A DNA stretch of 16,301 nucleotides from an uncultured Clostridia bacterium (GCA_937912045.1 CALDPI010000149.1:1-16301), one strand, 5' to 3'. Positions 5,718 to 13,167 are shown, counted from the first letter of the stretch. The notes: generated by a model not told the origin, from the sequence alone. Translations and numbers: made by a program.

Positions 5718-5814
5718 TTGGACTACCTTACTAAAAATTTATTCCTTATATTTTGAGTTCGCAAAAATATTAAATAAAAGATAATTTTTTTAATATAAAA
5801 CAAGGAGAGGAAAT

Positions 5815-6660
5815 ATGAAATTAGACAACGGTATAATATCAATTGAGGTCGCAAATCACGGCGCGGAATTAAAATCAGCAGTCAAAGACGGTTTTGAGTA
5901 CATGTGGTGCGCAGATGAAAAATACTGGGCAAGAACTTCGCCGGTTCTCTTTCCAATCGTAGGTTCCCTTAAGGATAAATCGTATAAACTTGACGGAAAA
6001 GTTTATCAGTTGAATCAGCACGGGTTTGCCAGAGACAATGAATTTGAGCTTATTGAACACGATAACACTTCTGCTACATATTTTTTCAAAGACAATGAAG
6101 AAACATTTAAAAAGTACCCTTTTAAGTTTGAACTCACAATTAAATATACTTTAATAAACAATATAATTAAAACTGACTGGACAGTGAAAAATAAAAACGA
6201 TAAAGTCATGAGCTTTTCAATAGGTGCACATCCTGCCTTTAATTTAAAAGAAGGGGACAACTTTTTCAAATTTGATACCAATAACGATATCGTGTATAAT
6301 CTTATTGACGAAAAGGGTTTTTACGACAAAAACAGTGTGCATACCTTAAAGAATGACGGATATGTGAAAATAACAGATGATATGTTTGATAATGATGCTT
6401 TGATAATTGAAAACAGTCAGGCAAAAGAAGTAACTATTTGTGATAAAAACAAATCAGCTTACATTAGAGTTATATTTGATACAGAACTTTTCGGTTTGTG
6501 GTCTCCTCCCAAAAAGAGAGCTCCTTTTGTATGCATAGAGCCATGGTACGGAAGATGTGACCGTAACGACTTTGAAGGAGAACTTTCAAAGAAGGATTAT
6601 ATCATTAACCTGAATCCTCACGAAAAGTTCAATGCGTCTTATGAAATAGAATTATTGTAA
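5815..6660 (+). CDS. Aldose 1-epimerase family protein, LacX-like
   Basis: A 281-residue galactose-mutarotase-fold protein of the LacX/YeaD-like branch, which interconverts sugar anomers or acts on hexose-6-phosphates. Family signatures in order are SPVLFPIVG (42-50), QHGFARD (68-74, His69 and Arg73), the catalytic GAHPAF (137-142, His139) and CIEPWYG (240-246) with the general base Glu242. Length and motif order are normal. AAGGAGAGG precedes the start. No signal peptide is present, so it is cytoplasmic. It follows an SGNH esterase gene and precedes nagB, but intervening terminators separate them. Its sugar substrate is not known. Confidence 0.9.
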   Translation: MKLDNGIISIEVANHGAELKSAVKDGFEYMWCADEKYWARTSPVLFPIVGSLKDKSYKLDGKVYQLNQHGFARDNEFELIEHDNTSATYFFKDNEETFKKYPFKFELTIKYTLINNIIKTDWTVKNKNDKVMSFSIGAHPAFNLKEGDNFFKFDTNNDIVYNLIDEKGFYDKNSVHTLKNDGYVKITDDMFDNDALIIENSQAKEVTICDKNKSAYIRVIFDTELFGLWSPPKKRAPFVCIEPWYGRCDRNDFEGELSKKDYIINLNPHEKFNASYEIELL

Positions 6661-6811
6661 AAAAATAAACCTTATAGCCTTTATATAATTCATATAATCC
6701 GATATGATGTAAGAAATTTAGTCAAGAGTCGATGCGGTAAAGCTATGTGAAAACAAGAAAATTCTTGGTTTTCAGGCACGGTTGATTTGTGCCACTAAGT
6801 TTAAACCCCAA

Positions 6812-6849
6812 AAACTCCCGAATGCGAAGCGTTCGGGAGTTTGTTTTTT
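6812..6849 (+). terminator. Rho-independent terminator after the epimerase gene
   Basis: AAACTCCCGAA (6812-6822) pairs with TTCGGGAGTTT (6832-6842), followed by TTTGTTTTTT. The region 6661-6811 between the epimerase stop and this hairpin has no gene. It contains a block at 6754-6795 that weakly resembles the conserved post-gene tails. Confidence 0.88.
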
Positions 6850-6901
6850 AGTATCAAAAACCGCGTTTGGACTATATTTACTACTAAAATCTCTGTGCAA
6901 C

Positions 6902-6930
6902 TTTACAAATCGTCAGATTTGTTGTATACT
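6902..6930 (+). promoter_or_regulatory. nagB promoter
   Basis: TTTACA (6902-6907), 17 bases, then TATACT (6925-6930). The spacer carries the short inverted repeat AAATCGTCAGATTT (6908-6920 area), a possible regulator site. The leader to the ATG is about 33 bases. Confidence 0.7.
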
Positions 6931-6969
6931 AAAATACGCAATAAATATAATCCGATAGGAGAGATAGGT

Positions 6970-7755
6970 ATGAAATTAATTATCAAAGAAAACTACGAAA
7001 AAATGAGCGAATGGGCAGCAGAGCATATAGCTGGTGCCATAAATGCACATAAAGAGGACCGTCCCTTTGTGCTTGGCTTGCCGACAGGCTCTTCTCCGCT
7101 TGGTACTTATAGAAAGCTTATCGAAATGAATAAAGAAGGCAAGGTTTCGTTTAAGAATGTTGTTACCTTCAATATGGACGAATACGTTGGCCTGCCGAGA
7201 GAGCACGACCAGAGCTATTGGTATTTTATGCATGATAATTTCTTCAATCATATCGACATTCCTGCAGAGAACGTAAATATTCTCGATGGTATGGCAGAGG
7301 ATTTGGAGGCAGAGTGCAAGCGTTACGAGGAAAAAATCGCTTCCTATGGCGGAATTGATTTGTTCTTGGGCGGCAGCGGTGTTGACGGACACATCGCATT
7401 CAACGAGCCGTTTACCTCTCTTTCTTCGAGAACGGGCGTACGCGCTTTGACGGAGGACACCTTGATTGTTAACTCCCGTTTCTTTGGAAACGACGTTAAC
7501 AAGGTTCCGAAAACAGCCCTTTCGGTTGGCGTTGGCACCGTTTGCGATTCCAAACAGGTATTGCTGGTTATCAACGGTCACAACAAGGCGCGCGCACTTC
7601 GTCATTGCGTCGAGGGCGGCGTTGACCACGCATGGACCATCAGTGCATTGCAGATGCATCCGGACGGAATCATCGCCTGTGACGAAGCCGCCTGTGGCGA
7701 ACTCAAGGTTGATACCTACAAGTACTTTAAGGAAATCTACAAAAACGAAAAATAA
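6970..7755 (+). CDS. nagB: Glucosamine-6-phosphate deaminase
   Basis: A 261-residue enzyme that converts glucosamine 6-phosphate to fructose 6-phosphate and ammonia, feeding amino sugars into glycolysis. LGLPTGSSPLGTY (35-47) is the phosphate-binding loop. NMDEYVGLP (68-76) carries Asp70. GGSGVDGHIAFNEP (134-147) carries Asp139, His141 and Glu146, matching E. coli Asp72, Asp141, His143 and Glu148. SSRTGVR, NSRFF and DHAWTISALQMHP follow in the family order. ATG 6970 is chosen because GGAGAGATAGGT lies before it and the protein then starts MKLIIKENYE like its family; the open frame back to 6841 crosses the terminator and promoter. GC rises clearly at this gene compared with everything upstream. 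No nagA is adjacent. Confidence 0.97.
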   Translation: MKLIIKENYEKMSEWAAEHIAGAINAHKEDRPFVLGLPTGSSPLGTYRKLIEMNKEGKVSFKNVVTFNMDEYVGLPREHDQSYWYFMHDNFFNHIDIPAENVNILDGMAEDLEAECKRYEEKIASYGGIDLFLGGSGVDGHIAFNEPFTSLSSRTGVRALTEDTLIVNSRFFGNDVNKVPKTALSVGVGTVCDSKQVLLVINGHNKARALRHCVEGGVDHAWTISALQMHPDGIIACDEAACGELKVDTYKYFKEIYKNEK

Positions 7756-7768
7756 TTATTTCAAACGG

Positions 7769-7793
7769 CCGGGCACTTTTTGTGTCCGGTTTT
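7769..7793 (+). terminator. nagB terminator
   Basis: CCGGGCAC (7769-7776) pairs with GTGTCCGG (7782-7789, one G-T pair) around a T5 loop, followed by TTTT. Confidence 0.8.
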
Positions 7794-7817
7794 AATTTGT
7801 CTTTAGCTCATAAACAC

Positions 7818-7846
7818 TTGTGTTTTTGTTATGAATGATATATAAT
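7818..7846 (+). promoter_or_regulatory. Candidate promoter of the lipoprotein gene
   Basis: TTGTGT (7818-7823), 17 bases, then TATAAT (7841-7846), about 50 bases before the start codon. Confidence 0.55.
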
Positions 7847-7898
7847 TAAATTGCCAAGCAAAGTCTCGGTTTATATTTAAATAAAAGAGGGGATTATA

Positions 7899-8915
7899 AT
7901 GAGAAAATTCTTGTCCGGCGTTTTAGCACTTTGCGTTTTAATGACTATTGTTTTTTGCGGCTGTGGAGAAAAGCAGGAAACAGAAGCCGCATTTGTAAAA
8001 CCGGAGGGTTACGTATCTGTTGTTCAGGTGTCTATTAACCCCACGGTTAATCTGTATCTTGATGCGGATAAAATCATCCTTGCGGTCGAGTATGTAAACG
8101 CCGACGCAAAGGAATGCTATGCAGAGTCGGAGGAAGAACTTGTCGGCAGCAGTATTGACAGCGGCATTGATATTGTTATAAAGGCGGCGGCTGAAGCAGA
8201 GTATTTTGCTGATAACAAGACCGTAACAATTGACGTTTTGGAAACCAAAGAGGAAACAGAAAAAGCCACCCTTTTGACTGCCGTTGTTGAAAAAACCAAG
8301 ACCGTCATAACCGATAATAATATCGGGGCAGATGTCGTTTTGACCGAATCGGCACAAAAGGTTGTAGATGATAAGGCAGCGGCAGATAAAGCGACCGCGG
8401 ATAAGGAAGCTGCAGAAAAAGCGGCCGCAGAAAAGGAAGCTGCAGAAAAAGCGGCCGCAGATAAGGAAGCTGCAGAAAAAGCGGCCGCAGAGAAAGCAGC
8501 AGCCGAGAAAGCCGCAGCAGAAAAGGCAGCTGCAGAAAAGGCACTCAAAAACCCGCAAAAGAGTCTTAAAAAAGGTCAGCAATATTCCATCCATAAGCCC
8601 GAGCAAGGCTCGGACGAGCTTCTCACCAGAATTAAGATAACCTTTAAGGATAACGGTGAGTATTCATATGGTATGGCACCGTATCTTTGTGATGAATTCG
8701 GTGAGGGCGAGTTCATAATTTATAACGGCAAAAAGTACTATCTTTCCGGCGGCGGTGGCGGTGGCGGAACCTACACCCTTACCGACGAAAAGATTACGCT
8801 TGAGGGCGGTTTGAATATGGTGTTCACAATGACAACAGATGGAAAACTTGTTGTTCACGCTCTTAATGAAAGCAGTAATTTCTTTGTTGTTGGCGATACT
8901 TTGTCAATTCAGTAA
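7899..8915 (+). CDS. Lipoprotein with RsgI-like domain and Ala/Lys/Glu repeat linker
   Basis: A 338-residue surface lipoprotein. Residues 1-21 are a signal peptide with lipidation at Cys22 (VFCGC; Phe at -3 is slightly atypical). Residues about 37-118 (VSVVQVSINPTVNLYLDADK, then VEYVNADAKE) match the core of the extracellular domain of RsgI-type anti-sigma factors, but there is no anti-sigma part or internal membrane helix. Residues about 157-215 are a highly charged helical repeat of AAEKA/AADKE units, likely a stiff stalk or wall-spanning spacer. The last 110 residues are beta-rich (ITFKDNGEYSYG, FIIYNGKKYYL, YTLTDEKITLEGG, FTMTTDGKLVVHAL), lipocalin-like in pattern, with a run of seven glycines. 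AGAGGGGAT precedes the start. Its function is unknown. Confidence 0.85.
   Translation: MRKFLSGVLALCVLMTIVFCGCGEKQETEAAFVKPEGYVSVVQVSINPTVNLYLDADKIILAVEYVNADAKECYAESEEELVGSSIDSGIDIVIKAAAEAEYFADNKTVTIDVLETKEETEKATLLTAVVEKTKTVITDNNIGADVVLTESAQKVVDDKAAADKATADKEAAEKAAAEKEAAEKAAADKEAAEKAAAEKAAAEKAAAEKAAAEKALKNPQKSLKKGQQYSIHKPEQGSDELLTRIKITFKDNGEYSYGMAPYLCDEFGEGEFIIYNGKKYYLSGGGGGGGTYTLTDEKITLEGGLNMVFTMTTDGKLVVHALNESSNFFVVGDTLSIQ
8401..8490 (+). repeat. Three 30-base tandem repeats inside the lipoprotein gene
   Basis: Three successive 30-base units (8401, 8431, 8461) are identical except for the second base, and contain AAGCTGCAG and GCGGCCGC. They encode the Ala/Lys/Glu stalk. Degenerate 15-base units continue to about 8540. 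Exact DNA identity points to recent slippage or recombination and to likely length variation between strains. Confidence 0.9.
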
Positions 8916-8921
8916 AAACAC

Positions 8922-8952
8922 AAAAAGCAAGTCTTTCTAAGACTTGCTTTTT
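8922..8952. terminator. Bidirectional terminator between the lipoprotein gene and lplA
   Basis: AAAAAGCAAGTCTT (8922-8935) pairs with AAGACTTGCTTTTT (8939-8952) around a TCT loop. The two genes converge on it, and each strand ends in a T-run. Confidence 0.92.
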
Positions 8953-8965
8953 CTTTTATGTAATG

Positions 8966-9952
8966 TTATTTTGATGTGTCACCCAGTGCTTTCAGGAAAA
9001 CGCTCAAAACGTCTTTAAAAAGGTCGTTTTCCAGGCTTTTTTCGAGGTGCCGCTTAATCACGCAAACATCTAATTCTGCGCCTTTCAGGGCGCTTTCAAT
9101 CCGCTCTGACAGGGAAAAATCAAGCGAATCAGTGAATACCTTTATTTCGGTGATTTTACCACCCGAAAGATTTAAGCAGATTTCCAAATCTCCCCAGGAA
9201 AAGCGGTTGCTTAAGCACAGCGAAAAGGGAGGGGTTTTTCCGTAAATATGCTCCCATGAGCTGAAAAAGGCAATGTTTTCTGCACTTTTAAAGCTGTCGC
9301 AATCAAGAGAGAAAGCCTTAAAACCATAGATGCTTTCCAGCGCCCTTATCATATGCTCACACATAATCTCGGTGTTGAGCGCAGGGTTAAGTTCACACAA
9401 ACTCACAACCCGTGATTTAACGGATTTTATGCCCTTTGCGTCAAGCTTTTGTTGCTTTGGGGTTAAATAACGTTCAATTTTTTGAGCCTTGCTTGAAATG
9501 AGCAGTGTGCCGTGGTGGAGCGACTTTTCGCCTGTGTGGAAAAACGCGTTTCCCGAAAATTTTTTACCGCCTGCGAGTATATCATTTCGACCCGAGATTT
9601 CGGCAATAATTCCTGCAAAATCGCACGCTTTTTTAATAACGGTTAGGTTCTTTTCAAGGTCATAATTCTCTTTGCTGCAGATAAAGGTGAAGTTAAGATT
9701 GCCCTTATCGTGAAAGACCGCGCCGCCGCCCGAAAGCCTGCGCGCAACAAAGCCGCCCTCGGCCTCTAAAAGTGCACAGTTGCATTCGGCCCAAGGGTTT
9801 TGATTTCTGCCGATAACCACCGTGTTTTCATTGCGCCAAAGGAAAAGTCGGAACGTATCGGCATTTATCGTATCAAGCAGTTCCTTCTCGGTTGCGAGGT
9901 TATCATAAGGGTTTAAGGAATCACTTTTGTAAACTTCCAAACGCGAAATCAT
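8966..9952 (-). CDS. lplA: Lipoate-protein ligase A
   Basis: A 328-residue ligase that activates free lipoate with ATP and transfers it to a lysine on lipoyl domains of E2 and GcvH proteins. The biotin/lipoyl-ligase domain is clear: LFLWRNENTVVIGRNQNPW (37-54), RRLSGGGAVFHDKGNLNFTF (71-90), GRNDILAGGKKFSGNAFF (121-138) with the catalytic lysine at 131, and HHGTLL (146-151). The C-terminal accessory domain (about 250-328) is present, so this is a full-length bipartite LplA. The start at 9952 follows AGGTGATATT on the minus strand; the open frame to 10762 is only antisense to the E2 gene. It is divergent from that E2 gene, whose product is an expected substrate. Confidence 0.93.
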   Translation of the reverse strand: MISRLEVYKSDSLNPYDNLATEKELLDTINADTFRLFLWRNENTVVIGRNQNPWAECNCALLEAEGGFVARRLSGGGAVFHDKGNLNFTFICSKENYDLEKNLTVIKKACDFAGIIAEISGRNDILAGGKKFSGNAFFHTGEKSLHHGTLLISSKAQKIERYLTPKQQKLDAKGIKSVKSRVVSLCELNPALNTEIMCEHMIRALESIYGFKAFSLDCDSFKSAENIAFFSSWEHIYGKTPPFSLCLSNRFSWGDLEICLNLSGGKITEIKVFTDSLDFSLSERIESALKGAELDVCVIKRHLEKSLENDLFKDVLSVFLKALGDTSK

Positions 9953-10015
9953 AATATCACCTGTGGTTATTGTAGAACAAATTAGAAAAAATGTCAAATT
10001 TTTGGCTGTGGCTTG

Positions 10016-10044
10016 TTGACGAATTGGTGTTATTGTTGTAAAAT
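10016..10044 (+). promoter_or_regulatory. Promoter of the E2 acyltransferase gene
   Basis: TTGACG (10016-10021), 17 bases, then TAAAAT (10039-10044), close to consensus. A second TATAAT lies at 10061-10066 without a good -35 box. This 178-base gap also holds the divergent lplA promoter, which I could not place. Confidence 0.65.
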
Positions 10045-10130
10045 GAAACGTATACTGTGCTATAATGTTTATATTATGGACATAAATTTTGTATCCGATG
10101 CGTCTGCGTCGGTTGCAGGGAGGTTGTTTA

Positions 10131-11243
10131 ATGGCAAATGCAGTAATTATGCCAAAGGCCGGAATAACAGTTGAAAGCTGTATTATCGGCACTTGGGAAA
10201 AGAAGGTTGGCGACGAAGTAAAAATAGGTGACGTCCTTTTTACATATGAAACCGACAAGGCAAGCTTTGAATGTGAATCAACGGCAGAGGGAACCTTGCT
10301 TGAGATATTTTTCGCAGACGGCGATGAGGTTCCGTGCCTTGTAAACGTGTGCGCAATCGGTGAAAAGGGAGAGGATTGCAGTTCTCTCCGCCCCGAAAGT
10401 ACTGCAGATGCAGCACCGGTTGAGACCGTGCAGGTACAGCAGGAAACCGCTACGGCACCCGTTGCAACCGAATCTACCGCTGTTGAGGGTAAAGCCTCTG
10501 CAATTTCCAAAAGGGCAAAGAAGCTGGCTGAACGCGCAGGCGTCGATGCTTCTCTTGCAACCCCAACAGGTCCTAACGGCCGCATAATCGAAAGAGACAT
10601 CAGAGAGGTTATGAATAACGCTCCTAAGACGGTTGCTGCTGCGACAACAGAGATAAAGGCCGTTGCCACCACAGAGGAGTATGAAGACGTTAAGTTCAGC
10701 GGCATTCGCCGTGCTATCAGCGAATCAATGCATAAATCTCTCTCGACCATAGCACAGCTCACCCATAATACCAGCTTTGACGCTTCGGTAATTCTCGCTT
10801 ACAGAAAGCAGCTTAAAGCAATGGGCGGCGATTATGCCGGCATAACACTTGGCGATATCGTGCTTTATGCAGTATCGCGCACGCTTTTGAGCCACCCGAA
10901 TCTTAACGCAAATATGCTGGATAACAATAGCATAAGACTATATAAGCACGTAAATCTCGGTGTTGCTGTTGATACTCCGAGAGGACTTATGGTTCCCACC
11001 ATTTTCCATGCTGACGAGATGAGCCTGCTCGAGATATCCAAGGCATCAAAGGAGCTCGCAGCGCAGTGCCGCGAGGGTAATATAAGCCCTGATAAGCTTG
11101 GTGGCGGAACATTTACGGTTTCAAATCTCGGCAGCCTGGGTGTTGAATCCTTCACACCCGTTATCAATCCGCCGCAGACGGGCATTTTAGGCGTTTGCAA
11201 AATTATGGATATAATCAGCCCGCAAGGGCATAAATATTTAAAT
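10131..11243 (+). CDS. Dihydrolipoamide acyltransferase (E2), C-terminally truncated at an apparent contig junction
   Basis: The E2 core subunit of a 2-oxo-acid or acetoin dehydrogenase complex, which moves acyl groups on a swinging lipoyl arm. The lipoyl domain is residues 1-78, with the modified Lys43 in ETDKASFE. An Ala/Glu/Thr/Val linker follows, then the peripheral subunit-binding domain at about 121-160 (ISKRAKKLAERAGVDASLAT, then TGPNGRI). The catalytic domain begins near 185 (GIRRAISESM) and runs through VAVDTPRGLMVP, GGGTFTVSNLGSLGVESFTP and INPPQTGILGVCKI. The final segment with the catalytic HxxxDG is missing. After about residue 358 the frame passes unrelated sequence and enters a complete FKBP at Met372. 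GGGAGGTTG (10118-10126) supports the start; ATG or GTG codons upstream lack such a site. The intact gene is presumably longer. Divergent from lplA. Confidence 0.85.
11205..11243. other. Apparent junction between Firmicute and Bacteroidales sequence
   Basis: E2 homology stops after GILGVCKI (ending 11204), and FKBP homology begins at ATG 11244. The codons between (residues 359-371, MDIISPQGHKYLN) match neither family as I know them. The AT-rich run before ATG 11244 resembles a Bacteroidetes leader, which lacks a Shine-Dalgarno site. Codon use, GC, promoter type and gene families all change here. Confidence 0.8.
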
Positions 11244-11849
11244 ATGGATAAGAACAGTTATGCATTGGGTATGAGCATTGCCCACAATATGATGTCGTCA
11301 GGCATCAGGTCTATTGAATTCGATGATTTCGCAGCTGGAGTGAAGGCAGTCCTCACAGGTGCGGAGCCGGCAGTTTCATTCCAGGAGGCAGGCCAGCTCC
11401 TTGACAAGTATTTTGCGGAGCTTGAAGCAGAGCAGAAGGCGCAGGCAGAGGCGATGAGCGCAGCTATGCGTGAGGAAGGCGAGGCGTTCCTCAAGATGAA
11501 TGCAGAGAAGGAGGGAGTCGTGACTCTTCCTAGCGGTCTCCAATATAAGGTCATCACAGAGGGAACCGGCAAGAAGCCTTCGGCAACATCTCAGGTGAAG
11601 TGCCATTACGAGGGTACTTTCCTTAACGGTGCGAAGTTCGACAGCTCGTATGACCGCAATGAGCCTGCTGTATTCGGCCTCAATCAGGTGATCGCAGGTT
11701 GGACTGAGGGCGTGCAGCTGATGTCTGAGGGCTCGAAGTACGAATTCTATATCCCTTACAACCTTGCATACGGTGAGCACGGAGCTCCAGGTGCAATCCC
11801 TCCGTATGCTGCCCTTAAGTTCGTAGTAGAGCTCATTGAAGTTCTCTAA
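11244..11849 (+). CDS. FKBP-type peptidyl-prolyl cis-trans isomerase, FkpA/Mip-like
   Basis: A 201-residue protein-folding isomerase. Residues 1-85 are the helical FkpA/Mip-type N-terminal dimerisation domain (SYALGMSIAHNMMSSGI, DDFAAGVKAVL, then a long charged helix). Residues about 94-201 are the FKBP domain with its usual binding-pocket residues: Tyr122 (HYEGTFLNGAKFDSS), Phe132, Asp133, Val149-Ile150 and Trp153 (QVIAGWTEGVQLM), and LAYGEHG, ending PYAALKFVVELIEV. It is complete from MDKNSYALG, the normal beginning of cytoplasmic Bacteroidetes members, so ATG 11244 is the real start although the frame is open upstream. No signal peptide. pnuC follows after about 40 bases. Confidence 0.9.
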   Translation: MDKNSYALGMSIAHNMMSSGIRSIEFDDFAAGVKAVLTGAEPAVSFQEAGQLLDKYFAELEAEQKAQAEAMSAAMREEGEAFLKMNAEKEGVVTLPSGLQYKVITEGTGKKPSATSQVKCHYEGTFLNGAKFDSSYDRNEPAVFGLNQVIAGWTEGVQLMSEGSKYEFYIPYNLAYGEHGAPGAIPPYAALKFVVELIEVL

Positions 11850-11890
11850 GAGTCATTTCCAGCCGTAGAAATCTATTGATGGGAAGTTTT

Positions 11891-12469
11891 ATGGAAATAT
11901 TCACCCTCGTCACGGGGGTGATTTATATTATTCTCGAGATACGTCAGAAGAATCTGATGTGGGTGGTGGGAATACTCACAAGTCTTGCTGCTATGTGGGT
12001 GTTCTTCCGTCAGGGACTATATGCTTCTTTCGGCCTCAATACATACTATCTTGTCACCTCTGTGATAGGATTATGGCAGTGGCGCCGGGATATCGACAAG
12101 ATGGCTTCCACCCAAGAAGTCCAGGAAACGGAAACGGTACGTCTGAAGCGTCTGAATATCAGGACTATAGCCATAAGTGCCGTGGTTGTAGCTGCCGGAA
12201 CTTTCGGCCTTGCTTACCTGATGGAACTTCTGGAGAATCCGATGTCCTACCTCGATTCTGCCGTCGCTGTGCTGAGTGCTGTGGCAACCTGGTGGCTGGT
12301 ACGCTGCTATATCCAGCAGTGGTGGCTCTGGATAGCTGCAGATACGGTGAGCACGATATTGTGCGCCAGTCAGGGACTATGGTGGATGACGGCACTTTAT
12401 GCGGCTTACACGATTTCTGCGGTAATAGGATATATGCATTGGAAAAGACACGGACGCTACATAGATTAG
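11891..12469 (+). CDS. pnuC: Nicotinamide riboside transporter PnuC
   Basis: A 192-residue membrane transporter that imports nicotinamide riboside (or a related vitamin) by facilitated diffusion. The family pattern is present: the N-terminal FTLVTGVIYIILEIRQKNLMWVVGI, then GLNTYYLVTSVIGLWQWRR, then WLVRCYIQQWWLWIAADTVS, and the closing LYAAYTISAVIGYMHWKR. Six to seven hydrophobic helices can be drawn. I prefer ATG 11891 (MEIFTLV); ATG 11879 is possible. No Shine-Dalgarno site is visible, as usual for Bacteroidetes. The TAG stop lies inside the terminator hairpin. It may be co-transcribed with the FKBP gene. No nadR-like kinase or TonB receptor is next to it. Confidence 0.92.
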   Translation: MEIFTLVTGVIYIILEIRQKNLMWVVGILTSLAAMWVFFRQGLYASFGLNTYYLVTSVIGLWQWRRDIDKMASTQEVQETETVRLKRLNIRTIAISAVVVAAGTFGLAYLMELLENPMSYLDSAVAVLSAVATWWLVRCYIQQWWLWIAADTVSTILCASQGLWWMTALYAAYTISAVIGYMHWKRHGRYID

Positions 12470-12485
12470 CGCCCGTGTCTTTTTT
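12443..12485. terminator. Bidirectional terminator between pnuC and the SGNH gene
   Basis: AAAAGACACGG (12443-12453) pairs with CCGTGTCTTTT (12473-12483), with an inner CGCTA/TAGCG pair (12455-12459 and 12467-12471). The pnuC stop codon is within the hairpin. The genes converge. Confidence 0.9.
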
Positions 12486-12488
12486 GCA

Positions 12489-13151
12489 TTACCTTATATA
12501 GTCAAGTATGATTTCTTCCATTATCTTGTAGCAATGGAGGTTCGGATGGACTCCATCAGCCGCGTGAACTTCGGGCAGGCCGTTGTGCTCGTCTTTCAGC
12601 GGTGTGTGATAATCGACGAACGGAATCTTTGCCGAACGGGCATATTCCTTTATCATCGAGTTAAGTCTGATCAGATCGTCTGCCGGCCTGACCTCCGGTC
12701 TCCACCAGAACCCTGTTGCAGGAAGTACGGCGCAAAGTATCGGCTTGATCCTGTTCGCTTTAGCGAGTTCGCACATCGAAATGATGTTTCCGAGGACATT
12801 ATCAAGGCTGATGTCTCCGTTGTTCTTTGCCACATCATTGGTTCCTGCCAGGATCACTACATATCTGGGGCTGAAATCTATGACGTCTTTTCTGAAGCGG
12901 ACCAGCATTTGTGAAGTAGTCTGGCCTGATATACCCCTGCCCAGGAAATTGTTGTCTGTGAAGAAAGCCGGGTCTTCCTTTGCCCATCCTTCAGTGATGG
13001 AGTCGCCCATAAAAACGACCTTCGGAGTTGTTGTGACCTGGGCGTTCTGCTCTGCATAGCGGTTGAATCCCGCCCAGTCCTGAGCCTGGCAGAGGGCTGG
13101 CAGCGATATCGCGACAGCGGCGATGAGGGTGCGGATCATTTTCATATTCAT
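12489..13151 (-). CDS. Secreted SGNH/GDSL hydrolase
   Basis: A 220-residue esterase/lipase-like enzyme of the TesA/lysophospholipase-L1-like or platelet-activating-factor acetylhydrolase-like group. Residues 1-23 form a Sec signal peptide (MNMKMIRTLIAAVAISLPAL, then CQAQ), so it acts in the periplasm or outside. Block I KVVFMGDSITEGW gives Ser51, block II GRGISGQ gives Gly73, block III LAGTND gives Asn105, and block V DGVHPN gives Asp199 and His202. All catalytic residues are present. Such enzymes in gut Bacteroidales often deacylate polysaccharides; the substrate is not visible here. It is divergent from the sugar kinase gene. Starts at Met1, Met3 or Met5 are equally possible. Confidence 0.92.
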   Translation of the reverse strand: MNMKMIRTLIAAVAISLPALCQAQDWAGFNRYAEQNAQVTTTPKVVFMGDSITEGWAKEDPAFFTDNNFLGRGISGQTTSQMLVRFRKDVIDFSPRYVVILAGTNDVAKNNGDISLDNVLGNIISMCELAKANRIKPILCAVLPATGFWWRPEVRPADDLIRLNSMIKEYARSAKIPFVDYHTPLKDEHNGLPEVHAADGVHPNLHCYKIMEEIILDYIR

Positions 13152-13167
13152 ATTTCTTGAAGTTATG

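Noticed and set aside
6841..6969. N-terminal extension of NagB by 43 residues
   Set aside because: The stretch contains the end of a terminator and the complete nagB promoter; the family starts at 6970.
8117..8606. Minus-strand open frames over the lipoprotein gene
   Set aside because: The Ala/Ser/Phe-rich and Cys/Phe-rich translations are complements of the Ala/Lys/Glu repeat, without signals of their own.
9953..10762. N-terminal extension of LplA to 598 residues
   Set aside because: The extra 270 codons are antisense to the E2 gene; a good ribosome binding site and the family start are at 9952.
10131..11849. A genuine E2-FKBP fusion protein
   Set aside because: The E2 part lacks its catalytic end, the FKBP part is complete from its own Met, and the whole genomic style changes at the same place. 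An assembly join explains all three.
11959..12501. A 180-codon plus-strand frame overlapping pnuC
   Set aside because: It is a shifted frame of pnuC, Cys and Arg rich, with no family resemblance.
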